A DNA stretch of 64,000 bases from an uncultured Rhizobiaceae bacterium (GCA_958296345.1 CATQIJ010000001.1:1-64000); one strand, 5' to 3'. Counted from the first letter of the stretch, positions 36,279 to 45,815 are shown. Notes: generated by a model not told the origin, from the letters alone. Numbers and translations: made by a program.

Positions 36279-36410
36279 TTAAGTACGCCTATCATCTGCA
36301 GAGCGCTGCTCTGAAATGCGTCGCTCGACAGCAATAGGCTCATTCTTTGGCTGTTGCTCTAAACGTCTTTCAATTTTTCTTCTGTCTTCATTCGAACGCA
36401 TATCAGTCAT
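36279..36410 (-). CDS. Small charged protein, 43 residues
   Basis: An ATG preceded by AAGGA at seven to eight bases opens a 43-codon frame ending in TAA TAA. The product starts MTDMRSNEDRRKIERRLEQQ and ends in SEQRSADDRRT; it is over 40 percent charged with many Arg-Arg pairs, and probably helical or disordered. No family recognised. Good ribosome site and double stop favour a real gene. Confidence 0.55.
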   Translation of the reverse strand: MTDMRSNEDRRKIERRLEQQPKNEPIAVERRISEQRSADDRRT

Positions 36411-36582
36411 GGTTCAATCCTTTTTGACTAGTCTCTTACTACCCGTCCCACATGACATATTTTGTCAAAAATAACTTAACGTTACGTGAATCGTGAATTA
36501 TCGAGGCTTTTCAAAAATTTGGAGCCATAAACCCATCATAAATTCGAGATAAAACTCTATTCAAAATGAAGAAATACGCCGT

Positions 36583-37484
36583 TTAATTCCAAGAACGGTT
36601 TGCAAGCTTGGTTTTTAAAAAATCAATAAACACTTCAACCTTGGATGGAATATGCTGGCGGTGGCTAAACACCGCCTGAATTGGTGTTAGGCTATCTTCT
36701 AACTTCCATTTAGGTAAAACAATCACAAGCTCGTTTTTTCCAACGCGTTGTTCACTAACCAACGCGGTAGATGGACAATACCAAGATCATTTATAGCTGC
36801 CGATAAAAGTGCCTCCCCGCTATTTGAAAATAATGACCCAGAAACTGTAATTTCGTCTACCTTACCACCTTGCTGTAAACGCCAACAATTATTTCCTGGA
36901 GATGATCTATACTGAAGGCAATTATGCATCTTAAGATCGGCTGGCTCTTGAGGACAACCATTGCGCTGCAGATAGGTTGGGCTTGAACACAGCACTGATT
37001 CACTTTGACTTATCTTGCGTGCAATAAGGTTAGAATCTACAAGGTTCCCCACTCTAATTGCAACATCAAAGCCTCTACCAATAAGATCTTCTAAGTCATC
37101 AGAGAGCGAAAGCCCAATTGATATTTCACTATAAGATTTGTGAAACTCATCAAGATATGGAGCGATGTATAACCGACCAAATGCTGCAGGTGCTGTCACT
37201 CTTAACAAACCAGACGGCGTCTTTGATAGACCTCTGATGACATCAGATGCTTCGTCAAGTTCCGTGACAATATTGCGAGCACGCTCAAAGTAAATTGCAC
37301 CTGCTTCGGTCAAAGATAGTTTACGAGTAGATCGCTGTAAGAGCTTTACTCCCAGCCGCTTTTCAAATTGCGATATCATGCGTGAACTTGTTGATTGTGG
37401 AAGACCAAGCCGTTTTCCACCTCTAGAAACACCACCTTCTTCTACCATGCTAACAAATAACCGCAGAGCTAGCTCATTATCCAC
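36583..37484 (-). pseudogene. LysR-family regulator with frameshift
   Basis: LysR-type regulator: N-terminal helix-turn-helix (GGVSRGGKRLGLPQSTSSRM) and effector domain (LRVTAPAAFGRLYIAPYLDE). The continuous frame ends at 36723, but the C-terminus (ELVIVLPKWKLEDSLTPIQA and on to the TAA at 36583) is preserved in the neighbouring frame. The shift lies at about 36755-36762, after LPRWLV. GTG start with GGAG upstream. It diverges from the SDR/GST/GFA genes, its presumed targets. Confidence 0.85.
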
Positions 37485-37584
37485 TCACATTCTCCATTCA
37501 TAACAAATGTGGATATATAATATCAAAATTCACGTACTAGTCCATTTTTTTAGTTGTGCAATTATTCAAAAAAAGGAACTTTCA

Positions 37585-38426
37585 ATGAAAAATTCGATTC
37601 AAAAATACGGCAAGTGGGCTTTGATCACAGGTGGTTCCTCAGGGATCGGCAAAGCGATTGCTGAAGAACTAGCTGCTCAAGGGCATAACCTAATACTTGT
37701 TGCGCGAAACGAAGACAGGCTAAAGCAAATAGCATCTGAGATTGAAAAACAGCACAAGTTAAAACTGAAACCTATGCCCTCGATCTTGCCCTTACAAAAG
37801 ATGTGCAGACCATGTTTGAAAAAACTTCCGATAAATTTATTGGTATTTTGGTTCCGAATGCTGGAGTCGAAATTAGCGGGCATTTCACTAAAGTATCAAT
37901 GAATGATCACCGGTACTTGATCGAGCTTAACATCAACGTCCCAGCAGCGATGGCGAACCATTACGGAGCCAAAATGGTAGATGAAGGCAAAGGGGCAATA
38001 GTCTTCATATCAAGCCTCTTTGGATACCATGGGGTTCCCATCGTTGCAAATTATTCAGCTTCCAAGGCATATATACTTGCCTTGGGTGAAGCACTCCACG
38101 TTGAACTTGACCCAATGGGTATTGATGTTCTAGTCGTATCTCCAGGGTTGACGGACACGGCTATGCCAGCAGCAATGCCTTTTAACTTTTCAAAAATGCC
38201 AATTACAAAGCATAAACCTGCCAAGGTTGCTAAAGCTGCGTTATCTGCATTAGGGAAAAAAGCCTCTAAAGTTCCAGGGTTACTTAATTGGATATATGCA
38301 TTTGAGAACCGTTTTATCCCTCGTCTATGGCCAACCCGTCTGTTTGGCTTTTTATTGAAACGTGCGATGACACAAGAAGATCGTGCACGCTTATTAAATA
38401 TCCCTTTGAAGAGGATATCCAAATGA
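37585..38426 (+). pseudogene. Short-chain dehydrogenase/reductase with frameshift
   Basis: SDR oxidoreductase: cofactor loop ITGGSSGIGKAIAEEL, PNAGVEISGHF, and the catalytic SASKAYILA with Tyr replaced in the usual YxxxK by NYSASKAY (Tyr and Lys present, S upstream in FISSLFGYHG). The frame changes near 37761-37764: one A added to AAAA joins KLK to TETYALDLALTKDV. The restored protein has about 280 residues. AAGGA precedes the ATG. Stop overlaps the GST start (ATGA). Confidence 0.87.
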
Positions 38427-39142
38427 ATGTTCCTAAATACAAATTCTTTTCCGCGTGGTATTGCCCCTTCGCGCAGCGCACATGGATGGCACTCGAAGAG
38501 GCAGGTTTATCGTACGAATATACTGAGATTGATCCTTACAAAAAAACTATTGAATGGCTTCAAATTTCACGAGGAACTGGACAGGTGCCAGTATTGGAAG
38601 TTGAATCAAGTGATATGTTTTTTCGTATTCCGGACTCGGTAACCAATATAGAATTTTTGGATGATCTAAATACAGATTTTAAACCGCTTGGACAAAATAA
38701 ATTTGAGCGATCGGAACAGCGGTATTGGATAAATTTCTTAGGCAAAAATGTAATCCCCTATTTCTATCGGCTTTTAAAATCAGAAAAGACGGACCATAAA
38801 GAACCTTCTCCCAAGCAGCATATGATGGATAATTTAGCTTTATGGACACAAGCAATGAGTGATGAAGGCCCTTTCTTTGCGGGAAAAAACATCACTGCAG
38901 TTGATATAATCATGGCACTATTTGGACATAGGATAGAACTCTTACTTAGTCACTATCGTCAATTTGAGCTGCCCACTTCAGGACTTGTTTGGGGGCGATA
39001 TCATCGTTGGTTGGATGCGGTGCAAAAACGCCCATCCTTTCCAGCCACTAGACCTGGAAATGATTATGAAGAACGCTTAGTAAATTTTTACCTGCCATAT
39101 TCTTTAGGAGGCGGACAAGATGATGTTACCAATTTATCTTGA
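38423..39142 (+). CDS. Glutathione S-transferase family protein
   Basis: A 239-residue GST with thioredoxin-like N-domain: KFFSAWYCPFAQRTWMALEE carries the CPFA active-site Cys typical of omega/DHAR-like enzymes, followed by GQVPVLEVESSDMFF with the cis-Pro. The C-terminal helical domain contains GPFFAGKNITAVDIIMALFG. The ATG overlaps the SDR stop and has GAGGA upstream, so it depends on the SDR mRNA. It is the only intact gene of the cluster. Confidence 0.9.
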   Translation: MNVPKYKFFSAWYCPFAQRTWMALEEAGLSYEYTEIDPYKKTIEWLQISRGTGQVPVLEVESSDMFFRIPDSVTNIEFLDDLNTDFKPLGQNKFERSEQRYWINFLGKNVIPYFYRLLKSEKTDHKEPSPKQHMMDNLALWTQAMSDEGPFFAGKNITAVDIIMALFGHRIELLLSHYRQFELPTSGLVWGRYHRWLDAVQKRPSFPATRPGNDYEERLVNFYLPYSLGGGQDDVTNLS

Positions 39143-39239
39143 TGCTGAGAATGCGATCACTCAACTCTGCTTTCATTATCCGTTTGCTCATATACTAATT
39201 TTCTAAAACACTAACATTGGAAAACAAAGGAATACTATA

Positions 39240-39644
39240 ATGGAAAAAATCAAGGGCGGCTGCCTTTGCGGCAAGGTCTCATTCGAGGTCAAGAATTCAT
39301 TTGATAAACTATACTTATGCAGTTGCAAGCAATGTAGACAGATTACAGGGTCAGCCTTCGCATCAAATCTATTTGTCACGGTTGACGGATTTGACTGGCT
39401 TAATGGTTAAGAAAACATCACCAACTATCAAATGTCCGGGAGAGAGATATCTAAGTCTTTCTGTCGTATTTGCGGCTCCGGTGTACCTTGGTCTAGCGGT
39501 GACGGTCCGAAGATGATAGTTTCAGCATGCTTACTTCGCGAAGAACCAAAAATCATCGAACGATTGAGAATATTTGCAACTGAGCGTCCTTTTTGGTCGA
39601 AGAATTATGAACAAATCAACGCGCATGATGCTTTCCCAGAATAA
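39240..39644 (+). pseudogene. GFA/CENP-V family glutathione-binding protein with nonsense codon
   Basis: A Zn-binding GFA (glutathione-dependent formaldehyde-activating enzyme-like) protein: GGCLCGKVSFEV, CSCKQCRQITGSAFASN and SFCRICGSGVPW provide the zinc Cys clusters. One frame spans 134 codons from ATG to TAA 39644, but codon 57 is TAA (after DGFDWLNG, before ENITNYQMSG). A Lys codon AAA would fit by one base change. The second half also has its own possible starts, but alone would lack the first zinc site. Confidence 0.82.
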
Positions 39645-39803
39645 AGCAAAAGACTTTATGTTTTAACAAAATATGGAATAGCATTTATGAGCTAGAAGCG
39701 CGCAATATAAGCTCTGTATCATGCACAGTTTACAGCCGCGTTGACCTGTGGATTGCTAACACATCAATTTCGACAATGACTGTACATGAGCTTAAAATCA
39801 TAA

Positions 39804-40112
39804 TTACCCACCAGATAATGGTCGCAAGAAATGCCGATCATAGCGCCTGATGCAATCCGTTTTATCAGCGAATTCATACGCTCTTTGACAGTCCACATCT
39901 TCTAAACTTTCTGTACGATAAATTTCATAGTCAGCCAGTGAGGGAAAAGAAAAAAGACAGACGGCCAAGTCATTTGGACTTTCGTGTGGCAAGTAATAAC
40001 CATGATGTATGCCTCCAAATTTCTCTACTAAAGGAATCCAGATCCGTGCATATTCTTCGAATTCAGAAATTTTAGTGGGATTTAACTCATACTGGACATA
40101 GCAAGTTATCAT
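39804..40112 (-). CDS. NIPSNAP family protein
   Basis: A 102-residue dimeric alpha/beta-barrel protein of the NIPSNAP type: MITCYVQYELNPTKISEFEE, WIPLVEKFGGIHHGYYLPHE and the C-terminal RYDRHFLRPL. Function of bacterial members is unknown. I chose the ATG at 40112 because GGAA lies upstream; the ATG four codons earlier is possible. Confidence 0.87.
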   Translation of the reverse strand: MITCYVQYELNPTKISEFEEYARIWIPLVEKFGGIHHGYYLPHESPNDLAVCLFSFPSLADYEIYRTESLEDVDCQRAYEFADKTDCIRRYDRHFLRPLSGG

Positions 40113-40272
40113 TTTCAATTCCAAACAGTTCTAATCATACATACAAATTGCTTAACTTACGTATACGTCAAAAAAGCATAATTTTATAGCTCGCTTAGCT
40201 TAATTGCTATCATTTATCCGTGATACTTGGAGTGCTCTATTTGGGGAGCAAAACTTATTCTTTTCTGAAAAA

Positions 40273-40349
40273 TGGTGATCCCTGAAGGATTCGAACCTTC
40301 GACCTACTGCTTAGAAGGCAGCCGCTCTATCCAGCTGAGCTAAGGGACC
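40273..40349 (-). tRNA. tRNA-Arg (TCT anticodon)
   Basis: Folds as a full cloverleaf on the minus strand: acceptor GGTCCCT/AGGGATC, D arm GCTC/GAGC, anticodon stem GCTGC/GCAGT with loop CTTCTAA (anticodon TCT), T arm GAAGG TTCGAAT CCTTC, and encoded CCA. Confidence 0.96.
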
Positions 40350-40425
40350 ATTATTATGCTGTCTATCAAGTTTATGATGATTCTGACAAGTCGTAGAATT
40401 GAATATTAGAGTTTTAATGCGTTTA

Positions 40426-40731
40426 TTAATGAGTCCAAGGAAGCGATCTGTTCGTGCTGAAGTTTTCTGCATATGTCATGATACGGCGTTTAGCCTTTTG
40501 GGGCTTTTGTACAGAATAAGCCAAGCCGTTCTTTTCTGCATAGGCTTTTGCATCTTCTAGAGACTTAAACTCAAGTTTAATTTGGCTTTTTGTGTCTGAA
40601 GAACTGGTGTAGCCCATTAAAGGCTCTACCTTGCGAGAATTTTCTGGTTCAAACTCTAATACCCAGCCATCTGTCTTGGACTTACCAGATTGCATCGCTG
40701 TTTTAGTTGGTTTGAAGATTCTTGCTGACAT
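40426..40731 (-). CDS. ETC complex I subunit, NDUFS4-like
   Basis: A 101-residue accessory subunit of alphaproteobacterial NADH dehydrogenase (PF04800, mitochondrial 18-kDa/AQDQ subunit). It reads MSARIFKPTKTAMQSGKSKT, then WVLEFEPENSRKVEPLMGYTS without the final residue, DTKSQIKLEFKSLEDAKAYA and the C-terminal NFSTNRSLPWTH. Located between two tRNA genes; the nuo operon is outside the window. Confidence 0.92.
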   Translation of the reverse strand: MSARIFKPTKTAMQSGKSKTDGWVLEFEPENSRKVEPLMGYTSSSDTKSQIKLEFKSLEDAKAYAEKNGLAYSVQKPQKAKRRIMTYAENFSTNRSLPWTH

Positions 40732-40767
40732 GTTTTTCCATCAATTCAATTCAGGAACTGGACGTGA

Positions 40768-40844
<77 letters not shown>

Positions 40845-40930
40845 ACTTATCAAGTCAGCGCATTCACTACACTGACCAGATATATCGCGCAAGCGCGAAA
40901 TACAGATAAATCAAAGAAAATTCAACAAAT

Positions 40931-41443
40931 CTAATTTTGATTGTTAAAAAACGCGTGAATTACCTTATCACCGCGCTGCAATCCAATTTGGCGGGCCATT
41001 CCTGCGTTTAATTCAAGCACATGTGAGACTGGTTCACCTGAAGAAACTATTGCCGTAGAAAATGGAACTGTATCATTCGCAATTCTAGCGATTACGCCAT
41101 CTTGCTTTATGAAAATCATATCAAGTGACAAAGGTGTATTTTGCATCCACATCATAACGGGGGATGTTTTGCCAAAATCAAAGATCATGCCATGCGTTGG
41201 CAACATGGTTTTGCGGAACATCAGCCCCCTGCTCCGCTCCTCTGCTTCATCCGCTATTTCAACAGAGAATTTAAAACTGCCATTACGTGTTACTAACTCA
41301 AGTGCTTCAGTTGGGAATACAGCGTTTGGGTCAGGCATAGGTTCTGCAAAAACGGCATTGCTATAAATCAGCATTAGAAATGCAACTAAAATGCTTGATA
41401 TTCGTGTTTTGAGATCTGCGAAAAAACTCATACAAAGACGCAA
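40931..41443 (-). CDS. DUF192 family exported protein
   Basis: A 170-residue protein with signal peptide ending near YSNAVFAEP and a DUF192 domain: VEIADEAEERSRGLMFRKTM, MIFDFGKTSPVMMWMQNTPL, then LDMIFI and VLELNAGMARQIGLQRGD. The function of the family is unknown. The start is probably the TTG at 41443, six bases after AGGAG, rather than the ATG four codons in. Confidence 0.88.
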   Translation of the reverse strand: MRLCMSFFADLKTRISSILVAFLMLIYSNAVFAEPMPDPNAVFPTEALELVTRNGSFKFSVEIADEAEERSRGLMFRKTMLPTHGMIFDFGKTSPVMMWMQNTPLSLDMIFIKQDGVIARIANDTVPFSTAIVSSGEPVSHVLELNAGMARQIGLQRGDKVIHAFFNNQN

Positions 41444-41560
41444 TTTAAACTCCTAAAACCTTCAAACTAAAAGTTAAAATTTACCACAGTTAGAATCACT
41501 TACGCGGACAACATCAAGTAAAATATAATTGTGTTTTAAGAATGAGCAGAAAGTGCTTCG

Positions 41561-42142
41561 TTAGTGAGGTTGAATTGTCTTATCTTCATTATCAGGGAAG
41601 ATTTCTGCTGCCATAAGCCCCTTTGGACCATTACCGAATCTAACAAGAACATATTGACCAGGGCGTAACTCTGTTAGGCCAAAACGGCGTAATGTTTCCA
41701 TGTGTACGAAAATATCTTCTTCACCACGAGTAACAAAACCATAACCTTTATTGCGGTTAAACCATTTAACTTGCACGCGCTCTAATTCGCTATCAGCCTT
41801 AACGTCAAAATGTGTTTTACCACCTTCTTTTTGAAGTGGGTGTGTAGCAGTAGAATCATCCATAGAAAGAACACGGAAAGCTTGATAGCCACGATCTCTT
41901 TTGACAACTTCACAAACAATACGTGCACCCTCAAGTGCGGTTTGAAAACCATCGCGGCGCAAGCATTTAACGTGAATTAGAACATCAGCAATATCTTCAT
42001 CAGGTACGATAAAGCCAAACCCTTTGGAAACATCAAACCATTTGATGTAACCCGCAACTTCAACCATGCCAGCTGTTTCACCATCAGCTGAGCGTTCTCC
42101 TTTGGAGACGTCGAAATCTAGGTTATTTTTTTCCCACGTCAT
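41561..42142 (-). CDS. Cold shock protein with two CSD domains
   Basis: A 193-residue nucleic-acid-binding protein with two cold-shock domains: the first (about 28-90) has [20 protein letters not shown] with DVLIHVK, the second (about 122-188) [20 protein letters not shown] with DIFVHMETL. Both RNP1 (KGFGFI, KGYGFV) and RNP2 motifs are intact. The double form is typical of Rhizobiales and probably acts as an RNA chaperone. Confidence 0.93.
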   Translation of the reverse strand: MTWEKNNLDFDVSKGERSADGETAGMVEVAGYIKWFDVSKGFGFIVPDEDIADVLIHVKCLRRDGFQTALEGARIVCEVVKRDRGYQAFRVLSMDDSTATHPLQKEGGKTHFDVKADSELERVQVKWFNRNKGYGFVTRGEEDIFVHMETLRRFGLTELRPGQYVLVRFGNGPKGLMAAEIFPDNEDKTIQPH

Positions 42143-42314
42143 GGCTTACTCTCGATTACCGCAATACTATTTACTGATTCTTCTCACATATTAACACTTG
42201 AGAAGGTGGCGCCTGCAAGTGTTAAAAGTAAAAAATCTCTTAGCTCTTGCAAGTCTGTGCAAAACTAATATGTAAATCCACAGAAAACTTCCATAACGAA
42301 GAAAGATATCCACC

Positions 42315-42767
42315 ATGAAATACCTGCACACTATGGTTCGAATCAAGAATTTAGAAGAATCAATTGATTTTTATTGTGGCAAATTGGGCATGGTAGAAGT
42401 CTATCGTTATGACAATGACGCTGGGCGTTTTACAAATATATTTTTGTGCTCAGGTGATGATATCGCCTCAAACCAGGACAAACCAAGTACGCAAAGGGCA
42501 CCTTGTTTAGAGCTAACCTATAATTGGGATCCTGAAGATTATTCAAGCGGCCGAAACTTTGGCCATTTGGCTTATGCAGTTGATGACATTTATAAAACCT
42601 GCTCGGATCTTATGGCAAAGGGGGTTACAATTAATCGCCCGCCGCGCGATGGCCGTATGGCTTTTATTCGCTCGCCCGATGGAATTTCCATTGAATTACT
42701 TCAAAAAGACGAAGCATTAGAACTCGCTGAGCCATGGAAAAGCATGGAAAACACAGGTAAATGGTAA
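42315..42767 (+). CDS. VOC family protein, glyoxalase I-like
   Basis: A 150-residue vicinal-oxygen-chelate protein similar to lactoylglutathione lyase, which isomerises the methylglyoxal-glutathione adduct. Motifs: LHTMVRIKNLEESIDFYCGK, the metal Glu in APCLELTYNWDPEDY, the His in NFGHLAYAVDD, and the C-terminal Glu in GISIELLQK. The metal set fits glyoxalase I, so gloA is likely but not certain. Confidence 0.88.
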   Translation: MKYLHTMVRIKNLEESIDFYCGKLGMVEVYRYDNDAGRFTNIFLCSGDDIASNQDKPSTQRAPCLELTYNWDPEDYSSGRNFGHLAYAVDDIYKTCSDLMAKGVTINRPPRDGRMAFIRSPDGISIELLQKDEALELAEPWKSMENTGKW

Positions 42768-42946
42768 ATTAACTTAGATTTTTCCAATCTAATAAGGCAG
42801 AAGAATTACAAATGTGACTTTTTTCAGCCTTATTTTTCGGCTAGCCAAACGATAGGGCTGGAAGTGCTTTTATTTGCCATATAAATTACGGTTTATTAAC
42901 CATAAATATAGCAAGTTGCGGCAACCTATTATTTGCAATTTAAACT

Positions 42947-44260
42947 TTGATTTTGCAGTTAAATTATATATTTCAGGGGCAAGCAGAGAGTTTGTACAGA
43001 AACAACAAAAATAGTGGTTTTGATTTGCATAAAGTAACCCAAATCAGCACTGGATCAAAAAGCACAAAAGCACTTGTAAGTGCTTTGGCAGTTTTAGTGA
43101 TGTCTGGTTGTGTTTCTCAGCAATCCGCGCTTGATTTCAATGGAGCACAAATTGCTCAACCTGTACCAACAGGTGTTGAACTTGCTGGTACAAACCTTGA
43201 AGCCACAGTCCCTACTTCAGCTAGTAATATTCCAATAAAAGCGCCTCGCCCTACTGCCGATATAACTTCGCAAACAACAGTTCAAACTGCTAATTCAGCG
43301 CAAACAACTGTAGCACCTCAACCAGCAACAACACTTGCCATTGTAGAAACGCCTGAAGCGCAAACACCAACAGCAAACGTAATTGCTGATGCAACACCAA
43401 CAGTTGCGACGACACCGACTACAAAAACAGCTACAGTTCCACAAGTTTTGCCTACGAAAACACCTTCGCAAAACTCGGTAGAAGTCGCGTCACTATCTCC
43501 AAGTGTTGAAGCTGCACCAATTGTACAAGCCCCAGCACCAGAAGTTGTTAAGAAAAAAGGCTTCTTTGAGAAACTATTTACACCAAAAGAAAAGACACCT
43601 CGCCCTGTAGCAAATCTTAACAAACCTAAAGTCCGAAAAACTGCTCGTGCATCATCTCGCATTGATACAGCAAGTTCAGTAGCAGATCGTCCATCACGCG
43701 CATTCAAAAAATCCAAAGTTAAAAGCCCCAATAAACTCATCGCGAACGTTCGCCCGTCCAGTAATCAAAACAGAAGCGCTTTGCCTGGCGTTAAATCTAA
43801 TAGCGAAATCTTTGGCATTAAGAATGAAACTGCGAGCGGCACTAAGGCTACACAAGTTGCGGCAGTTGGCTCTTTTGGTCGGCTATCACCAAACGGTTTA
43901 CGTGTTCAGCATTCAAAAGTTCAAGTTGCTTGCCTAAAACCTGGTGTATTAAGAGTTTTAAAAATGGTTGAGCGTCGTTATGGCAAAAAACCAATTATTA
44001 CTTCTGGCTACCGCAGTCCTAAAGGCAATCGTCGTGCAGGTGGTGCTCGTAATTCACAACATATTTTCTGTAAGGCAGTCGATATCCAGGTTGAAGGCGT
44101 CTCCAAGTGGAATTTAGCTAAATATCTACGCACACTTCCTGGACGTGGTGGTGTTGGCACATATTGCCGTACAAAATCTGTTCACATTGATATCGGCTCA
44201 AAACGTGATTGGCACCACCCTTGCCGCAAATCCTCAAAGCGCAAGCGTAAGAAGGCTTAA
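42947..44260 (+). CDS. Peptidase M15_3-like (YcbK-type) lipoprotein
   Basis: A cell-envelope protein with a C-terminal M15-type D-Ala-D-Ala carboxypeptidase domain (about 300-425): PIITSGYRSPKGNRRAGG, RNSQHIFCKAVDIQVEGVS, VHIDIGSKRDWHHPC with the zinc ligands. The start is uncertain. TTG 43025 would give a short lipoprotein signal with lipobox VMSGC; no candidate has a strong ribosome site. The 220 residues between are Ala/Pro/Thr/Lys-rich and disordered. Confidence 0.83.
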   Translation: MILQLNYIFQGQAESLYRNNKNSGFDLHKVTQISTGSKSTKALVSALAVLVMSGCVSQQSALDFNGAQIAQPVPTGVELAGTNLEATVPTSASNIPIKAPRPTADITSQTTVQTANSAQTTVAPQPATTLAIVETPEAQTPTANVIADATPTVATTPTTKTATVPQVLPTKTPSQNSVEVASLSPSVEAAPIVQAPAPEVVKKKGFFEKLFTPKEKTPRPVANLNKPKVRKTARASSRIDTASSVADRPSRAFKKSKVKSPNKLIANVRPSSNQNRSALPGVKSNSEIFGIKNETASGTKATQVAAVGSFGRLSPNGLRVQHSKVQVACLKPGVLRVLKMVERRYGKKPIITSGYRSPKGNRRAGGARNSQHIFCKAVDIQVEGVSKWNLAKYLRTLPGRGGVGTYCRTKSVHIDIGSKRDWHHPCRKSSKRKRKKA

Positions 44261-44389
44261 TTAGCTATAAATACCCCAATAAAAGCGCTCATTTTCGCAT
44301 GTGACAAAATTAATTCAAAATTTTTGCAAAAAACGTAAAATACTGCTTGAAGCTTTTGAATTTCGCTTCTATACAACGCTCACACTGAT

Positions 44390-44464
44390 GCTCCCTTCGT
44401 CTATCGGTTAGGACGCCAGGTTTTCAACCTGGAAAGAGGGGTTCAATTCCCCTAGGGAGTACCA
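44390..44464 (+). tRNA. tRNA-Glu (TTC anticodon)
   Basis: Cloverleaf: acceptor GCTCCCT/AGGGAGT, anticodon stem CCAGG/CCTGG with loop TTTTCAA (anticodon TTC), T arm GGGG TTCAATT CCCC, and encoded CCA. Confidence 0.96.
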
Positions 44465-44571
44465 GTGTTATTTTCCTAAAAAGTCTATCGTATATAACGC
44501 CTGCTCTATTGACATGGCGTTGGCTTATGCTTTTGTGATTTTATAAATAATTTAAGCGGAAGGCATCTAAT

Positions 44572-45414
44572 ATGAAACTTGTACGATACGGTAAAGCGGG
44601 TCAGGAAAAACCTGGTATGATTGATGCGGATGGAAAGCTTCGTGATCTATCAAAACATATTGATGACATTACACCGGCTACCCTGTCCCAAATTTCAAAG
44701 CTTAAAAAAATAGAACTCAAAAAGCTTAAAGTAGTTTCTGGCAAACAACGCTTTGGCCCTCCGGTTGGCAATATCGGCAAGTTTATGTGTATTGGGCTTA
44801 ACTATTCTGACCATGCTGCAGAAACGGGTGCATCAATCCCTGAGCACCCTCTCCTTTTCATGAAGGCAAATTCTGCGATCATTGGTGCTAATGATAGGGT
44901 TTCCATTCCGCGCAAATCTAAGACTACTGACTGGGAAATTGAGTTGGGTGTCGTAATTGGTCGTAAGGCAAAATATGTGAGCGAGAAAGACGCGCTTAAG
45001 TATGTTGCTGGCTACACGATTTGTAATGATGTTTCTGAGCGTACCTTCCAAAAGCAACTGACAGGTCAGTGGACGAAGGGCAAGTCTTGCGACACGTTTG
45101 GACCAATTGGCCCTTGGCTAGTAACCCGTGATGAGATTAAAGACCCACAAAACCTTGATCTTGCGCTTGATCTTAACGGTAATCGTATGCAGACGGGTAA
45201 TACTTCTTTGATGATCTTTACCGTTGCAGAGATTATTTCGCACCTATCGCAGATGTTCACTTTGCATCCTGGCGATGTGATCTCTACAGGAACCCCTCCT
45301 GGTGTAGGGGCTGGTATTAAGCCAAAACCAAAGTTCTTGAAAGTTGGTGATACAATGGAGCTTCATATCTCTGGGCTTGGCCGTCAAAAACAAAAAGTGA
45401 AGATGGATAAATAA
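44572..45414 (+). CDS. Fumarylacetoacetate hydrolase family protein
   Basis: A 280-residue FAH-superfamily enzyme cleaving or decarboxylating beta-keto acids. Core motifs: KFMCIGLNYSDHAAETG, HPLLFMKANSAIIG, the metal ligands in DWEIELGVVIGRKAKYVS, YTICNDVSERTFQ, and TGTPPGVGAG. Close to ureidoglycolate lyase or 2,4-diketo-3-deoxy-L-fuconate hydrolase; the substrate cannot be told. Confidence 0.9.
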   Translation: MKLVRYGKAGQEKPGMIDADGKLRDLSKHIDDITPATLSQISKLKKIELKKLKVVSGKQRFGPPVGNIGKFMCIGLNYSDHAAETGASIPEHPLLFMKANSAIIGANDRVSIPRKSKTTDWEIELGVVIGRKAKYVSEKDALKYVAGYTICNDVSERTFQKQLTGQWTKGKSCDTFGPIGPWLVTRDEIKDPQNLDLALDLNGNRMQTGNTSLMIFTVAEIISHLSQMFTLHPGDVISTGTPPGVGAGIKPKPKFLKVGDTMELHISGLGRQKQKVKMDK

Positions 45415-45431
45415 TCACATTCAAAACCTTT

Positions 45432-45458
45432 AAAGCCTAGCTCTCGTTAGGCTTTTTT
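45432..45458 (+). terminator. Rho-independent terminator
   Basis: Arms AAGCCTA and TAGGCTT with a short loop, ending in six T, 18 bases after the FAH gene stop. Confidence 0.85.
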
Positions 45459-45490
45459 GCCAACTCATCTGTTGAAGCTGTTTTAATCTG

Positions 45491-45637
45491 CTAAGACTTT
45501 GCATAGATTTGACCAGCATTTTCTATACGATGCTTAGCGTTTTCTAGATTTTTATCCGCTTGTGTTGAACTATCTGAGTTTAATAAAGACGATACTACCA
45601 TTGCTAATACTGCAAAAATTGCAAGTTCGGTTTTCAT
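45491..45637 (-). CDS. Small exported peptide, 48 residues
   Basis: AGGAGAGTGTT then ATG opens a 48-codon frame. The product begins MKTELAIFAVLAMVVSSLLN, a signal peptide or membrane anchor, followed by a polar helix-prone tail ending QIYAKS. The strong ribosome site and signal sequence support a real gene; no family recognised. Convergent with the FAH gene, divergent from the glutamate-synthase-family gene. Confidence 0.65.
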   Translation of the reverse strand: MKTELAIFAVLAMVVSSLLNSDSSTQADKNLENAKHRIENAGQIYAKS

Positions 45638-45815
45638 AACACTCTCCTGTTTGTATAAATTGTTTGCTTCTAAATTCAGGCTAACTAATTTCTACGAGTG
45701 TTAATGTGTCATTACGCACATGAATGATTTCTGAACTCAAAAGCCAATGTGATTTCATGTGATTAAAAAGTTAGTGTAGTCTTGATCCTTATAAGAATTA
45801 GATTCTGGATATAAA

